Shown here one piece after another: positions 1 to 13,130 of a stretch of 64,000 nucleotides of DNA. The stretch's first letter is position 1; every line of letters begins with the position of its first letter. A program made the position numbers and the translations under genes. A model generated the notes under the pieces. That model had not been told where the DNA came from and did not search any database. It worked only from the letters and a program-made list of their open reading frames with translations. This DNA is from Daphnia carinata (taxonomy: Eukaryota; Arthropoda; Branchiopoda; Diplostraca; Daphniidae): positions 11,096,971 through 11,160,970 of the forward strand of contig NC_081333.1 in the NCBI RefSeq assembly GCF_022539665.2. The letters are read 5' to 3'.

Positions 1-815
1 CGATGAGTTGGCAGCTACTGCTTCGAAGAACTATTCAGAAAACAGATGACAACCTCTATTTTGCTTATGTAAGAGCATTTCAAACCTGTAACAAGTAACA
101 CAAAGTTGCCAGGGCTGGTTGAGGAATTAATAAGCAAGTCAAGTGAAGCATCTGAGAAGCTTTTTCTAAGCTCTCCATCTGAACACACCTGCAAACAAGT
201 TGGGTTATGGCTTTGTAAGGAACTTTAAGAAACCATATTATCATACTTTAATAAAATATCATGGAGCTGGTAAGGAATCAATGGATCTGGAAGCTCTCTT
301 AGGAACTGCTTCAAAATGTTGGCTAAATCTATTACATCATGACTTGGTTTGAGCCCTTCTCTTCTTTCCAATTGCCGCTTTATTTCACGCTGCCTGCAAG
401 CAGAACCAGCTTTCCTGAACAAGCCTTCAGTCTGAACACCTTTTAAAATGGCTTGACAAGATTGTACAACAAATGTTGGGACTTGGACCAGAATATCTCC
501 TTTGGCACATAGCGGAGTAGACCCATCTGGAATATTTCCTAGTTCAGTTTCAACCATGATAAGAGCTTCTTCACTTTCTAGTAGTTCTAAGGGTTGGCAA
601 AATAGACTTTTTTTCTGTGGATCCTAAGTAAATAAACAATTATTATTAAGGAAAGTATTTTTCAACCAGATATTGTCAGATGAGAGCAGGATGAATACGT
701 TGTTTCGTGTTGGTTTTCTCCATCTTCCAGTTTCTTTGATTCCATGTTTTTTCAGCTCCGTCCAAACTAATGAATTGAATGCAATATTGTCGGTAACATT
801 GAAAATATGATGCAT
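1..815 (-). CDS. RhoGAP-domain protein, 5' part (ARHGAP11/19-like), cut by window edge
   Basis: GTPase-activating protein for Rho-family GTPases; only the N-terminal part lies in the window. Exons on the minus strand: 815-699, 623-234, 178-86, 30-<1, all phase 0. The first exon supplies a short leader with LVWTELKKHGIK. The second carries the start of the RhoGAP fold, VPTFVVQSCQAILKG then TEGLFRKAGSACRQREIK, where the R of GLFRKAGS is the expected arginine finger. Exon 3 gives LIPQPALATLCYLL and exon 4 FFEAVAANSS, matching the conserved helices that follow. The start is the only in-frame ATG before the first exon's donor. A domain this close to the N terminus is typical of ARHGAP11A and ARHGAP19; I cannot separate these. 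It is transcribed divergently from BANF1. The exon 3 acceptor at 178 was chosen over one 14 bp upstream because only it keeps the domain in frame. Confidence 0.85.
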
Positions 816-1779
816 GATGGATCACTTGCTTCCAATGTTATAACCGACACGTCTTTGTGTTTTAACACATAAATGAATAAAACGGTTTCTGCAGCCCGGG
901 AATAGCACTGTTCTAACTATGTACTCTAGCTTTTAACGTGCTTCACTTTAATCCAACAAAGTTTCAAAACGCGCAATTGTCAGCGAATCAAAATTCAACT
1001 AGGGTGCGTTAACCACGCCCACATCTTGATGCCAGATTTTCCTATAGCAATCAGCAGTGCGCAGAATTTTGTTAAATTAAATGGATTTATACGGAATTAT
1101 TTAATCTTCTTGCTACTTAAATACAGAGAGATAAAATTTATGGAAAATTTTAGATCAAATTCAATCAAGCTTATCTACTTAACGCAGTGAAACTAATGAA
1201 TAATATTTGGCACTAGTGCATCATCGTTTTCCAAAAAAAGTATTTGAACAGTCTGCAGATAAAGTAAGCGTTGATAACGTCACAGGCTATCGGGGTACTA
1301 AAGGTTATAATCGTTTTATTCATTGGTCACTTCGTCAATTTAATCAAGGTATTTATGATCGAAGTTATAGCCTCGCTTTATATACCGCGAGGATTAAGTT
1401 TCTACATTCTACCACAACTGGGAAGAAATCTTCAGATTCAATCAAATCCATCTTCAGTTTGCATTTGTTCGTATCTGCCTATGACAGCGTAACGGTTTTA
1501 CGGTTTCTGAAACTCAATCAATTTCGAAATTTTACTTTGAACTGTCATTTCAGAATAAGTTTCGTAATATATATTCGAACAACAATTTTGTAGCCTGATT
1601 TTAGATACTAGTTAATACATAGTTGGCCATGTCAGTTGTGGGATAGGTTTCGTGAGGCTATAGCTGTTGCATCAGATGATCTTAGAATGTTAGTTTCCAA
1701 TTGCAGAATGCCATACACTTTGCAAAAAAATATAATTTTTTTTTTAGATAATGTTAGAATTTAACTTTTCATTTACAGA
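816..1779. other. Divergent intergenic region between RhoGAP gene and BANF1
   Basis: No coding sequence is supported here. It should contain both promoters and the 5' UTRs. An acceptor-like TTTACAG ends at 1778, one base before the BANF1 start codon, suggesting that BANF1 has a 5' UTR intron. The open frame at 1207-1593 has no recognisable motif and is treated as chance. Confidence 0.5.
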
Positions 1780-2136
1780 ATGTCATCCACCTCCCAGAAA
1801 CATCGCAACTTTGTTGCTGAACCCATGGGAGATAAGGCTGTCACAGATCTTGCTGGAATTGGAGGAGTACTTGGAGATAGGCTGGAAAAGAAAGGCTTTG
1901 ATAAAGTATAAAGGCTGTCTATGCATATACCATATCATATATATATTTGCACTTTCAGAAATGTTAATTTGTTTCATTTTTCATTGCAGGCATATGTAGT
2001 GCTGGGGCAGTTTTTAGTCCTCAAGAAGAATAAGGAGCTTTTTGTTGATTGGCTGAAAGACACAGCTGGTGCCAATGCTAAACAAGCAGGAGATTGCCAT
2101 CAGTGTTTATCTGACTGGTGTGATGAGTTTTTGTAA
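1780..2136 (+). CDS. BANF1: Barrier-to-autointegration factor (BAF)
   Basis: Small dimeric DNA-bridging protein of the nucleus that links chromatin to LEM-domain proteins and lamins and is needed for nuclear assembly. Two exons, 1780-1905 and 1990-2136, both phase 0, give 90 residues; the animal protein is about 89. The sequence opens [19 protein letters not shown] and contains the helix-hairpin-helix stretch [17 protein letters not shown] (about residues 26-42), then [13 protein letters not shown] and [12 protein letters not shown], ending WCDEFL. This is near-identical to vertebrate BAF along its whole length. The single intron is 84 bp. The start directly follows a splice acceptor, so a 5' UTR exon upstream is likely. 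Product identity is very secure. Confidence 0.97.
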
Positions 2137-4244
2137 CTTTTATTACTTCAATTGGGTATTTATCTGTCCCCAGACTCCTTCCCAAACTCACCATCCATCG
2201 TACATATTTCCAGCATACTATGCTTCGATCTTTTAATAACATGCTCCGCCGCTGCCTTGATGTAATGGGCTCTCCATCGTATGTCTTTTAAATTACGCAT
2301 GTGTGTATGTCCATTTAAAATCTACATACAAGTTATACTTCTGGAATTAATGACTTAACCGAACGATAAAAAAAAAATATAATTAGTTCAATGTGTATTT
2401 TTTTCCGATCATACAATGTTTGAAATTGAGTTTTTGTGGGAATAGGGGAGGTGGGGTAATAAGGATTTTTCACGTACACTAAATCGGGGCCCTAATAATA
2501 GATTTTTGTTGTTCGAATCATAGATTACATCAAGAACTTGGTTGCAGCAACAAGAAGAGCAAACCTACCCAATTAATATCGCCGCCATTTATCCACTTTT
2601 TTTTTTCACTTGACTACTTTCTTCCATTCCATTATTCTCTTCACTCACGCTTCCACAACGAAGACAATTTGACGCAGCCAAAAAAAGAGGGGAAAACCAC
2701 ACGTCTTGTTTCACTCACACTTGTTCAAGTAATTTTCCTAGTCTCGTAATAAGAACTACAGTAAAGGATGGGAGGGTCAAATTAAAAGAACGCACGGCAT
2801 GCAACAAAGACGTTTGTTACGTGGGTGGAAACCTGTGTAAAATGTTATCAGAAAGCCGGGATATAATTTCCCTATTTGATTTTTACAAGTATGCACGAGA
2901 ACCCAGGATCAATCATATTAGAAAAGAGAAATAATGAACAAGATTTCAAATACCACAATGAGGCAAGCCGGAGGAGGGGAGCTAAAAATATTAACGGGAC
3001 AAATGTTTTCTCTCACTGATAATTTGCTTCAGAGTTGTTATGAATTACTTAATAGCGTCGGATCTAGGATACTTCCGCACTGTTTCACAAGATGAGTCCT
3101 AATGGGTTTCATTCCTTGCTTTAAATACTTCACAGCCAAATCTCACTAATCATGCATTATTGTTTTTTTTCTTTTTTTTTGGGAACTGAGAGTAAAACAG
3201 AAGAAAAAACAAAAAAAAAAAACGAAAAAGATTATTTGAACACCGACATAGCTTTTCCTTTTTTTTGCGTGGGATGTTAAAAAGAATGAGAGATAAAAAA
3301 AAAGAAGGGGAAGATTCTTTCCTGCGATAAATTTTTTCGTGCGGTAAAAATAAAAGAAGCTACAGATCGTTGGACATGCACATTGTTTGGGGGGCCTAGT
3401 TCTATATATATAATATGTATATAACTGGTTAAGGGTGGAATTTTTCTAAAAGACGTTAGAAGTGATTGAACTCAAGAGGTAATGTCAATAAGGAGAGCAA
3501 AAAAAAATGCAACATCCTTCCCTCCCCCTTCTTTAAACTATTTGAACGGAGAAAATTGAATTGTTTTGGATCTTTGTCTTTTTACAAAAAAAGGTGGGGC
3601 AGCGTAAACACGAGAAATATTCCGAGACTAAAGATCTATAAGAAAGACGGATAAGATACAAGTTTTTCAGACAGACGATGGGTCAAAAATGCAACGTTTT
3701 CTTCCCTTAAAGGTTTATAGCTAAGGTCGGAGTCGGGTTGTGAGAGAGATAGAACAGCAACAACGGAAGCAAAAAAAAAAAAAAACGGAAAATCAGCGCA
3801 TTTTGGGGGGTAGAATCAGAAATTAGAAGTCACTTCTCATCTGTCACCAATCTTTTGTGATGAAATCACGTTGTAGTATTTCTTCTGTTCCATATTCACC
3901 GCCTGTTGATGCTGTGGTCAACACAATGTATACCAAGTCGTTATGGATTGCATACGAGCTGGTAGTGTATCATTTCATTGCCGCTATGGATAAATCGATT
4001 GATGATGATAGATATATCTTTGATCGGCAACACTGCTTGTTGCCTGTACTGCCGCTTTCTATGACTCGGGCGAAATCGCACAAGCGCGCTGCTGTCATTC
4101 ATACAATTTCTATTGAAATTTTTGTTGTTTTGTTTAGGGATTTTTTTTGTTTTTTGTTTGGTTTTGCAAGTGATCGCGCTGTTTAAATTTGACCATTTTA
4201 TGTAGCAAAATTGGATTTTCTTTTGGTTTGGGGATGTCCATTTC
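2137..4244. other. Convergent 3' region between BANF1 and striatin
   Basis: This holds the 3' ends of two genes transcribed towards each other. It contains many A and T homopolymers (for example around 3165-3225 and 3770-3785) and no open frame with recognisable motifs. The open frames at 3466-3654 and 3857-4186 look like chance; the latter runs antisense near the striatin 3' end. I see nothing else in it. Confidence 0.5.
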
Positions 4245-7200
4245 CTAGACAAATACTTTGGCCAGGGCGTCAGCTCCAGCAGACGCGATAAACGGTTTGC
4301 TTGGATGAAAAGCAACATCAAAAATAGATTCGTCAAACTTTTTACGGTGGGATGTGATCTCTTGAACGCAAGTTTTGTTTTCCAAATTCCATAGTCGAAT
4401 GCTACAATCATGACCTATATTTCATTGAACGATATCAAACATTAGGGTTGCAGAATAATAAGAAATTGAAACTACTATTACATACTTCCAGAGAGCAGAT
4501 AGAGCCCATTGGGATCTACGGCCAGGCACGTGACAGCGTCCAAGTGGGCAACCATAGCGTGTGCGAGCTTCCCTGTGTTGTTGTCGTAAAAGCGGATGTG
4601 TCGGTCTTCGTGGGCCGTTATTGTCAACGGAAGGGTAGGATGTGAAATGACGCGATTGATCTGGCGACCAAATACTGAATCCTCCACTCCCTAATTAATT
4701 CAATGGATTACAAGAAGAACAACAAATATACTGTACAATAGAGAACGGTTTGAGACAATTTTACCTTATCTGTGTCGAGCCGAGTGACTGGTTGACCCGT
4801 TTCCAGGTCGAAGAGGATACAAGCGGCCGAATTGTAGGATGTGACCATTCGGTTCGGGTCGTCGCGGACAAAATCCACTGACGTCGGTATTCCATCTAAT
4901 GGCAATGCGAATCAAAAAAATATTACATTACACGATACTATTAGAGCATTTTTCTCGATGTCGAGCCAACCTGATTCAGAGGTAAAAACTGATAGGAGTG
5001 GAGACTTGGACTGCGGATTCCATAAGCGAACGCTGCCATCGGCTGAAGATGACAGCAAATGTAGTTTTTGGCTGTGCAAACTCAAACCCCATACGGCATC
5101 CGTGTGGCCCAAAAGGGAGTTGCTCAGTACACTCGGATCTTTTTTTAACAAATGAGAAAATTATGAAACACTTCTGGATTGATACCCTTACCAGACGTAT
5201 TTTAAACAATGTAATTGCGCATATAAGTGGCTACAAGCTATTCAATGGAATTATACTACTCACCATACGAATCGTACGGATCGATATTTGACCCAGGGAT
5301 ATTCCAGCATTGTAAGGAACCGTCAAGACCACCACTGAAACACTGCTCGCCCGAGGAGCTCATAGCTAAACAAAGAACTGGTCCGGTATGGCCTCGGAAC
5401 GTATAAACAGGTTCTACATCCAGTGAAGCTGACCTGCCAAAGGAAAAAACAAAAAAGAAAATGTCAAACGTCGCAAATAACGGAAAACAGAAACAAATAT
5501 ATACTTTTTGGCCGGAATGGTTTTCTGAAGGTTCCATAGCTTGAGAGTACAGTCCTCGCTGGCCGTGACCAAAACGGGTTCGACGGGATGGAAAGCAAGA
5601 GCACGCACACCGTCAAAGTGGCTACGTAAAGTATACTTGGCATTCCATGTCTTGCGGAACGACTCTTTGTTCACCGATATCTGCAATAAACAACCAATTA
5701 GTTAATATGTGCCACGGTAATAAATAAATAAAATTATGTTAAACTTTACATCATAGCTAACTTCTGCTTCGTTATTGACGGTCAACTGTGCCAGTTCTCC
5801 TAAGCCAAGATGACCATCAACGCCTTCATCATCTGAGGAGGATAGGCCAGTCAGACCGGCTAAATGAGCCGTCTCACTCGCAGCTCCAATTCCAGTTGGA
5901 GCTGGTCCTGTCACCGGCGCAGGAATAACAGAACGCCGTGAAACACCACCGGTGCTAGTGCCGCTGAATCCTATTTCAAGTAACAATCAAAATGAAGATT
6001 CTTTTTTTTTTATCCGTCTACTTAACAGAAGAAGACGCTATTTGAATAGTGATATAAATAGATAAAAATAAAGACTAGGTTTCTCCGCAAGCTATTTTTC
6101 TGCTGGGTTCCTCCAGGGGCGAGGGGGGGGGGGGGGCCATCCAGCCTGTTGGACAGAAAAAGTGTTGCAAGGCAAGAAGGGGCGCTACCTGTACGGATTC
6201 TTGGAGAAAGAGGTGTAGAAGAAGAAGTGAAAGAGGAGTACAGGCCGCCATACTGCTCTTCTAAATCAATTTCGCCCAGCATCTCATGTAACGCGGATCG
6301 TTTGGGACCTGACCGAGTAACGTAAGCAGTAGCAGAGGCAAACGACGATTTGGGTAAGAAGAGGACATGTTGAGCCCAGTAACCCACAACATGCGATTTT
6401 CGAATAACAGAAAGCGAACACGACGAATAGGTTCAAAGGTTAAATCAAGCAGCGAAGGAAAATTTTTAAAAAAGAAAATAAATGTTAGAAAGTTAAAAAA
6501 GAAAGGAAATGTTAGAAAGTTATAAAACAAAATAAATGAATTGAATTCTGCGAAAATAGTTTCCTTTAAGCATAGAAGTCGTGCCTTAATTCTTTTGATC
6601 GAAAAAGAATGTTGCACTTTTCGTACAATTATTATTTTAAAATGACTGTTAGAGCTGATGTCGTTGGTCCGTGTGAATTAGGACAATTTTTAACTTACGC
6701 GCTACGAGCCCCCTTTTGTTCTTGGCACGATCTCGTCGGTACTGCTCTTTGAGCTGCGAGATGTGCAACGGGTCGACCAGCCAATCCGGGCCATCATCCG
6801 ACGTCGTCAATCCGCCCCGATCTAATAGCACGCATACGCACGCACACACGAACAATCAACAACAACAACAAATAAAGGGGAAAAAACGAGACAAAACAGA
6901 ATGCCATTCAATAGAAAAAGAAGTTAGAAAAGAAACTAATTCATGCTTTGAAACTAGTTTAGTTATTTTAAAAAATCAGACGAATCATTTGTTTACAAGG
7001 CGTACCAGGACAACTGCCACTCGGAGCCATGCAACTAGAAAAGAATCGTCCAGAAAAAAGACACTAAAACTGACAACGAGATAACATATCTCCGGTAAGG
7101 AAACGTGTACCATTGATGGGGCATTCAGTGTGAATCGGCACAGAGAGAAGAAGGAAGGTAGCCAGAGAGAGAGAAATAAAAGCGACGAAGATATTGCCGA

Positions 7201-10200
7201 ATTCCAGCTTGTTTCCTTTCATTTTTTGAAGGGGAGAAAAAACCTTTGCTTTTGTTGTTCTTTGTTTCTATGTATAACATAAGGAGTCTTGCCCTGAACA
7301 AGAAGACTATCAAGCCGATTTGGAGGTATGCAAAGGCAGAGGACATTCAAAAGCTGCACCTTCCACCATTTCAGCATAGACGCAACGTGAACACCGAGTA
7401 CGAAATAAAGTCATGTGCACAGAAAAGCGTACGGAATTCTCCGAATAGACGACAGAGGAGGCAACTGATGAATTAAAAGAAACGTTTAAAAAAAATCATG
7501 TATGGCTTACCCCAGTCGGTAGTATCCGTCTGCATCCGCAATTCGTGCGAAGCATCGTCGGTGTCGCTACCCAGGAAGCTAAACTCGTTGAGCACTTCCT
7601 CCGTCTCGGCGTCCACATCGTCTCGGAGATTCTACGTGACAAAAGGAAAAACATTACGATAAAAGTAAAAACAAACAACAACAAAGGCTTCATTATATAC
7701 ACCGTAAAATACAAGGGCCATTGCAAATTTTTAATTTCTGTTTACTAAAGGATTTGAAATACGAATAGACACTAAAATCTTGTGCCTATTCTACTCGACA
7801 CATTTATCTTTTTTTCTTCAAAATAGTTACATCTTTTTGGTAGACGGAGAAAAACTCAAAAAAGGATTTTTCCTTCTGTTTTCATGGACTGTTGGATAAG
7901 CGATCCACTTGTCTCACAAGTACTCGGAGAAACTTCAGAACAGAAACGAACGGAAACAAATGATACGCAATAACCAAGAAGTTTCAATATTGAGATTCCA
8001 GAACTTGTTACAAGTGGATAGAAAATCCAAACTCTTAAAACTGACAATAGGCTGCTTTCTCTGAAATTTTTTGTTTTCATTTGCATTCTTCAACGCACTT
8101 TGGCTTTCATTTTGTTTCGCTTGGAAGTGGCTGCGTTAGATGCGGCGGAAGCAGCGGCGTCGTCTGCGTCATCGTCTGTGTTGTCCTCCATTTCGTCGCT
8201 CATTTCGTCTTCGTCATCGACCTCAACGCCGACTCCTTCTTGGGCCAGGAAATCAAAGTTTGCCATGACAGCAGCCTCTGTGTCCATAATCATGGCTTCG
8301 GCAAGCGATGCAGGAGGCACCTTCTTAGCCGGAGCCCGCCGGCCCTGCGATTCGCTCAGTCGCTTACTGTTCCCGCTCGGATCGCCAGGACTGGAGCCTG
8401 CGACAGCAGAACCCCCAGTGGTACCGCCGACAGTACCACCAGTAGCTCCCCCGTTGAGAGCCGATCCGCCCGTTTGCTCTTCTTTTTCAGAAGTTCCTGC
8501 TGGGTTTAACCCCAACAAGGAACGAACACGGTTCGATCGGACGTCAATGATTGTGTCAGTGTAACCAATTTCTTGGAGGTACCTTTTGCAAGCAAATGTA
8601 CAGAATAATTCAATTACCGATGCTTGTTAGTTCCAAACTGGTGTTTTTTTTTGTATTCCCCATTGTTCGAGGCTTACTGGCGCAACAGTTGCCGCCCTTG
8701 TCTCCAGTTGACATTGCTGTTAGTGATGAAAATGGACTCGCCATCGACAGGTTCGCCGCCAATGCCGTCCTCAAAGATAGGCGGCTTGACGTCGCCTTGC
8801 TGAAGCTCCGTCCCATATTTGAGTTTGTGGTATTTGGCTCTGTAACAATAAATAGGCGTTGATTTACATTCAAATTAGTCAATTTGCGAACACTGAACTC
8901 TTACCTTTCTTGTTTTAAAGCGTACTCCAGCATTTTGATCCGCCGGACTAGATCATTCTTCAGATTTTCCTGTCCTTTTCGTTCACCCTGCAGAAAAGCT
9001 ATTCGCGCCTAGAACCAAATAATATAAATGAATTAAATGTTAGTTAAAACACTTGTAATGACGTTCTGAATGTGCACGGTTAGGAAAAAAACTAATAAAA
9101 AAAATCAAATGGAAGCTGTTTTGCGTCAGACTGTTTAAACAAATTTCCTCTAAGAAGAACCAATCGCTCCTTTAGGTTCAGAGATTTCCATGTTTTGAAC
9201 TAATTGGAAGGAAACGGATCCAGGAGGGAAGAGATATATTGCAAATGGGCTGCATTTGTTTCCACAAAACAAGCCAGTTCGGCAGATAACTATGTTTTAT
9301 ATCGGCCATTCAGCAGAAACATTTTGGATTTGCCAGTACTCTTTTCTTTAAATGAGTGACCACATACGCGCTTCAAGTTGTTTAATTGGGCTTAATTCAA
9401 GTGAACGAGTGTTTCAAACTAACTCTACATCAAGCTAAAATCAAAAATACGGAAAATGCAAAGGACGGAGTTAAGTTTAATGCGCGGGTGGATTCAACAA
9501 AAAAGAGCAGGATGCTGTCCGTCTGCCGAGCACTAGAACGTGACGCACTTGACTAGCACACCATAGGTTTACAATTACAACGCCATTTCCTATCCCTACC
9601 AACCTAGAACATAACTAACACGAAAGAATCCGTTAATAAATACTTATCCAATCGTGGGAAACAAGTTAAAAAAAAAAAAAAGAGGATGGGAACAGCAAAA
9701 AAGAAGTATTGGTGTCCAGCCAAGCAAAAACTTGTCCTAAGGCCCTAAGGCTGCATGTTTCTGTGTGTGGTTTTTAAAGTAACCACTAACATGTCAGCTA
9801 TGTAAAGGAGTAAATATGGTTGCACAAGCTATGCACTTATTCGAATGAAGGCCAAATCTTCTTCCAACTATTTCAGGTAGCATTTCTTGGCGGTTGATGA
9901 GCTGTCCAAATCACTTTGTCAAGCTGGTTGTCCATAGCAAATACAAGTCAAACAGTTTTGGATAGTAACTTTTACAATTCACTGCTCAAATAGCAACCAT
10001 GCCACATAATTTACGATTCAAAGTTTTCCAAACTTTATTGCAGAACAGTATGAACATCCTCTAGATCAGAGATTGGGTTGTCGATCAGCTGAGGGACTAA
10101 CCCTGGTCAAGTACCAGAAGATGAATGCCAAAGAAAGTTTTGACTCAATATGGATACTGAATGGTGTTCTAACTGAAATTTGGGGGGATTTACTTTAATC

Positions 10201-10456
10201 TTATGAGGGTTTGTTTCACCTGTAATTCTGCTCGTTCCACCTCCCACTGGGAGCGCTCCATTTCGAAGCGAGCCCATTCGTGCTGGATGAAGTGGAGGAT
10301 GCCCGGGATTGAGTACTGTGTCCTTGGATTGTTGTCGTCGCTATTGTTGACTTTGACACTAGACGAACTTGTGCCCACACCAGAAGGTCCCAACTGGCCA
10401 TTATGCGGTGCAGAATTGGGCCCGTCTTCCATCGTTCCGGATTCCGGGATTTTCAT
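4245..10456 (-). CDS. STRN: Striatin (STRIPAK scaffold; Drosophila Cka orthologue)
   Basis: Scaffold and PP2A regulatory (B''') subunit of the STRIPAK kinase-phosphatase complex. Fourteen exons on the minus strand: 10456-10220, 9008-8905, 8839-8678, 8582-8099, 7631-7511, 6821-6699, 6308-6189, 5970-5750, 5680-5505, 5433-5264, 5138-4971, 4895-4765, 4690-4486, 4414-4245. They total 2592 nt and 863 residues with every phase closing. Residues about 50-125 hold [19 protein letters not shown] and the coiled coil through [20 protein letters not shown], the caveolin-binding and dimerisation region. A conserved [15 protein letters not shown] lies near residue 165 and [14 protein letters not shown] near 340. 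WD40 repeats fill about 530-863, ending [12 protein letters not shown]. The ATG at 10456 follows an in-frame GTG. Intron 1 is 1.2 kb; others are mostly 60-100 bp. A 14-base G run (6123-6136) sits in one intron. Isoforms from the acidic central exon are possible. Confidence 0.95.
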
Positions 10457-11663
10457 CACTGACGAGACGCCATATTGACACTAGCTAAGGCAGGGTTGCC
10501 ACTTCACACTAGAAACCAACAAACTCATACACGTACAGCGCCAATATTCCTAGCGGAACTTTATACAACTATTTGGTTAAAAAAAAGAAATACGAATTGA
10601 CTTTTCTCAACGTGTTTAGGTGATTGCTATCATTGAAAAGCGTTTCAACTGTGGATGAGATAGTTGAAAAACGAACCTTAATAAAAAGGTTAGTTTTTTG
10701 TACGGATGATTAACGAAACAATTCAATACGGTCTCAGTTGTCCTAGTTCACTGCGAATTATAGCTTTGCCTTCGACTTCAGTGAATACCATCTTGGCTAT
10801 CTCTGTTTCACGTTTTGAGTTTTAGCAGATTTTAGCTCATGTTTTTTTTCGAAATTCGAAGTTATGTCATTTTTAAAAAGTTTTTCAAGATTTTTGTTTT
10901 AAACAACTCTGTTTATTGATTCCCTTGAGTGCATTAAAAACCCCAGAAATTCAACTTTACCGCCACTACACAGACGTGGTGCTTCTTCACTAAGACAGAT
11001 CAGTAGTCTAAATGTTTAGAAATTTTGAAAATCAATAGAAGCAGAATGCGTTATATAAAGACATACGGTAAAATCAAACTGTTACGTGAACATTTTGTTC
11101 GTGGAAACGTAAAGTCAAAATGATATAAGACATAGAAACAGACCTGTAAATCACCAGGAAATTTCTTTTGCTTATGCAGAAAACTATGTAAAATATTGGT
11201 GACAGCAAATCCCACCCTGCATCACGATATGCTAAACCGTCTCTAGGTTTGTGACGCTGTGTATGTATCGACCTTTTTTAAATGTTTGTAGATGTTGTCA
11301 AAAGCTAATGCTCATCATTCAAATTTTAGCAGCACATGATAAAGAAACCACAATTAAAGTTATGTTTTTAATTTTTACACAATGTTTTAGCTATTATCTG
11401 AAATATGATCTTTTGAATCAAAAATGAAATTTTCGTTTAAAAATTATGACTTTTTCTGGTTTTTCGTTCGAAGAATAATTTTTCTTAGGTTGTTTAAAAT
11501 TTTTTTTTTATTTTGTAAGGATTTTCTCGTTCTTTGACATCGTCGCAGGATTTTCTGAAAACAAAGTAGAAGCGCCGTTGCCCAAATCGATTATTCGTCG
11601 TTTTGCAAACATTCTACACTCCCAGTGAGGTATGTTTTTTTCTTGGAATAGCGGGTATACAAA
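10457..11663. other. Divergent intergenic region, striatin / sigma-like gene
   Basis: AT-rich sequence between the divergently transcribed striatin and the small adaptor-like gene. It should hold both promoters and 5' UTRs. I found no supported coding sequence, RNA gene or obvious repeat. Confidence 0.5.
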
Positions 11664-12210
11664 ATGTTTCGATTTTGTGCTATATCAAATCTTAACGGGG
11701 AGGTAAAATTTTCCCATTATTTTGAGTCAGCTTTATGTGCCGTCACCAACTTAGAGAGGGAAATAGTACAAGAATGTCTTAATACAGGAGACAAACAGGT
11801 GGATTTAACCAATTTCATTTTCATTTAAATAAAGCAAGAGGTTGTATTTTTGTTTTTAGGGTGTTATAAAAAGGTCAGATTGCTTGGCAGTTTTCAAGCG
11901 TGAAGGTATATTATGTGTTGTTATTGGTGCAGTTCCATCTGCCAATGTAAACATAGCTTCAGATCTTTTACATTGTTTCACCTTTATTCTTACACATCAT
12001 CTTAAGAACAAGGTATGTAATGATCTCTGGAAAAATGCATACAATCATTACTTTTTATTTCGTGTAAAGACGGAGATGCAAACAGTTCATAATAAAGAAG
12101 TAATTCACAACATCCTGACTCAAATGGTCCATGGAAGTGTACTGGAAACAAGAATTTCTCATATTCCAGCTCTTCATGACTTTCAAATGGCAACTGGCAC
12201 TGAGTATTAA
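11664..12210 (+). CDS. Small longin / adaptor sigma-chain-like protein
   Basis: Three exons, 11664-11798, 11860-12012 and 12070-12210, all phase 0, predict 142 residues, the size of a clathrin-adaptor small (sigma) chain. The layout resembles that family: an N-terminal strand MFRFCAISNLNGEVKFSHYF, then CLAVFKREGILCVVIGAV at the position of the sigma-chain strand VYRRYASLYFVVGV, and a late segment EVIHNILTQMVHGSVLETRI that lines up with the EKAHFILDEMVMNGCIVETN type of sequence. These features suggest a longin fold in vesicle coat function. Identity to AP-1 to AP-4 sigma chains is low, so it could be AP-5 sigma or another longin protein. Splice sites are clean and introns are 57-61 bp, so the gene is probably real; the product name is an inference. 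Confidence 0.6.
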
Positions 12211-12410
12211 TTTGAATTCATTAAGGTAGCAACAGATCATCAATAAACGTCATTATCACTACCTTGTTAAATTTATTTCAATCAGCAATGGAAGTTCAGG
12301 TCCATACCCAAACCATTTGTTTTTAAAAAGAAGTATTATGAGATTTTTACAAAATAAATAGTCAGCCCACCATATGACTAGCTATGTCAGAAAAAAGGAA
12401 ACAAAGTAAC

Positions 12411-13130
12411 TCATGGGTTGAGATCATTTATCATTGATGGGTCTTCCTTGCGTCTTGGGTCACCAGCCAACATGGAAAGAATCATGCTATATAACAAAAA
12501 AGAAACAATCAGATAAATGTTTTTAAAGGCATATGAGATTTTTTTTACCAGTACAAGTAGACAAAAAACATTATTAGATAATATCCCAGGCCAATCATAC
12601 AATCCCTCATGTGTTTTTTTAGCTGTCCCCGGTTGTAAATTTCTGTTGGATCATAAACACCCATATTTCCACGAGGCACAGAAACACATCTGCAAATCAA
12701 ATCATGAGCTATGAAGTAAATACTGATATGTAAATACTGACATGAAGTAATGTTACTCATAAATTAGCCAGAGAGATACAGGAAGTGAAGTGAGAACAAT
12801 CCACCAATGCCCAGTGAAGGACAAGAGTATGATGGTAATAAGATGGGCAATGATTCTTGGGAAAATCCACTAGAAAAAAAAATCATTACTAAAGCAAACA
12901 TTGATAATGGCACAACTTCATGTGTTACAATATTTAGGTTTGAGCAGCACTGCTGTGCATTGAGATAATCACATTCCAAATCAGATAGAGTGATAATCTG
13001 GAAACAAATAATTAATGAAATGCAACACCGATAGGAAAAACTTTTTGAAAATGCATACGTAGTACACGAGTAGAAATAATAGTGCTCCTGTGTCGAACAG
13101 GCAAAATGCAAACATCAGCGTGTCCGACAT
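12411..13130 (-). CDS. CNIH4: Cornichon homologue 4 (ER cargo receptor)
   Basis: Cornichon-family membrane protein that helps package transmembrane cargo such as GPCRs into COPII vesicles at the ER. Five exons on the minus strand: 13130-13059, 12997-12929, 12869-12757, 12689-12549, 12486-12411; 156 residues. Diagnostic CNIH4 sequence is present: [17 protein letters not shown] in exon 2 and [19 protein letters not shown] in exon 4, with hydrophobic segments in exon 1, exon 3 (LITIILLSF...) and exon 4 ([11 protein letters not shown]), agreeing with a three-span protein. Compared with vertebrate CNIH4, which is about 139 residues, it carries a C-terminal extension of about 15 residues ([18 protein letters not shown]) and a one-residue insertion before the PRGNMG segment. 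It is convergent with the sigma-like gene, with about 200 bp between stop codons. Confidence 0.95.

Noticed and set aside
1207-1593. 128-codon plus-strand frame upstream of BANF1
   Set aside because: Starts without ATG, has no recognisable motif and no conserved splice partner; likely chance in the promoter or 5' UTR region.
8081-8564. Two plus-strand open frames of 142 and 154 codons
   Set aside because: They are antisense shadows of the long acidic striatin exon 8582-8099, which is confirmed by conserved [14 protein letters not shown].
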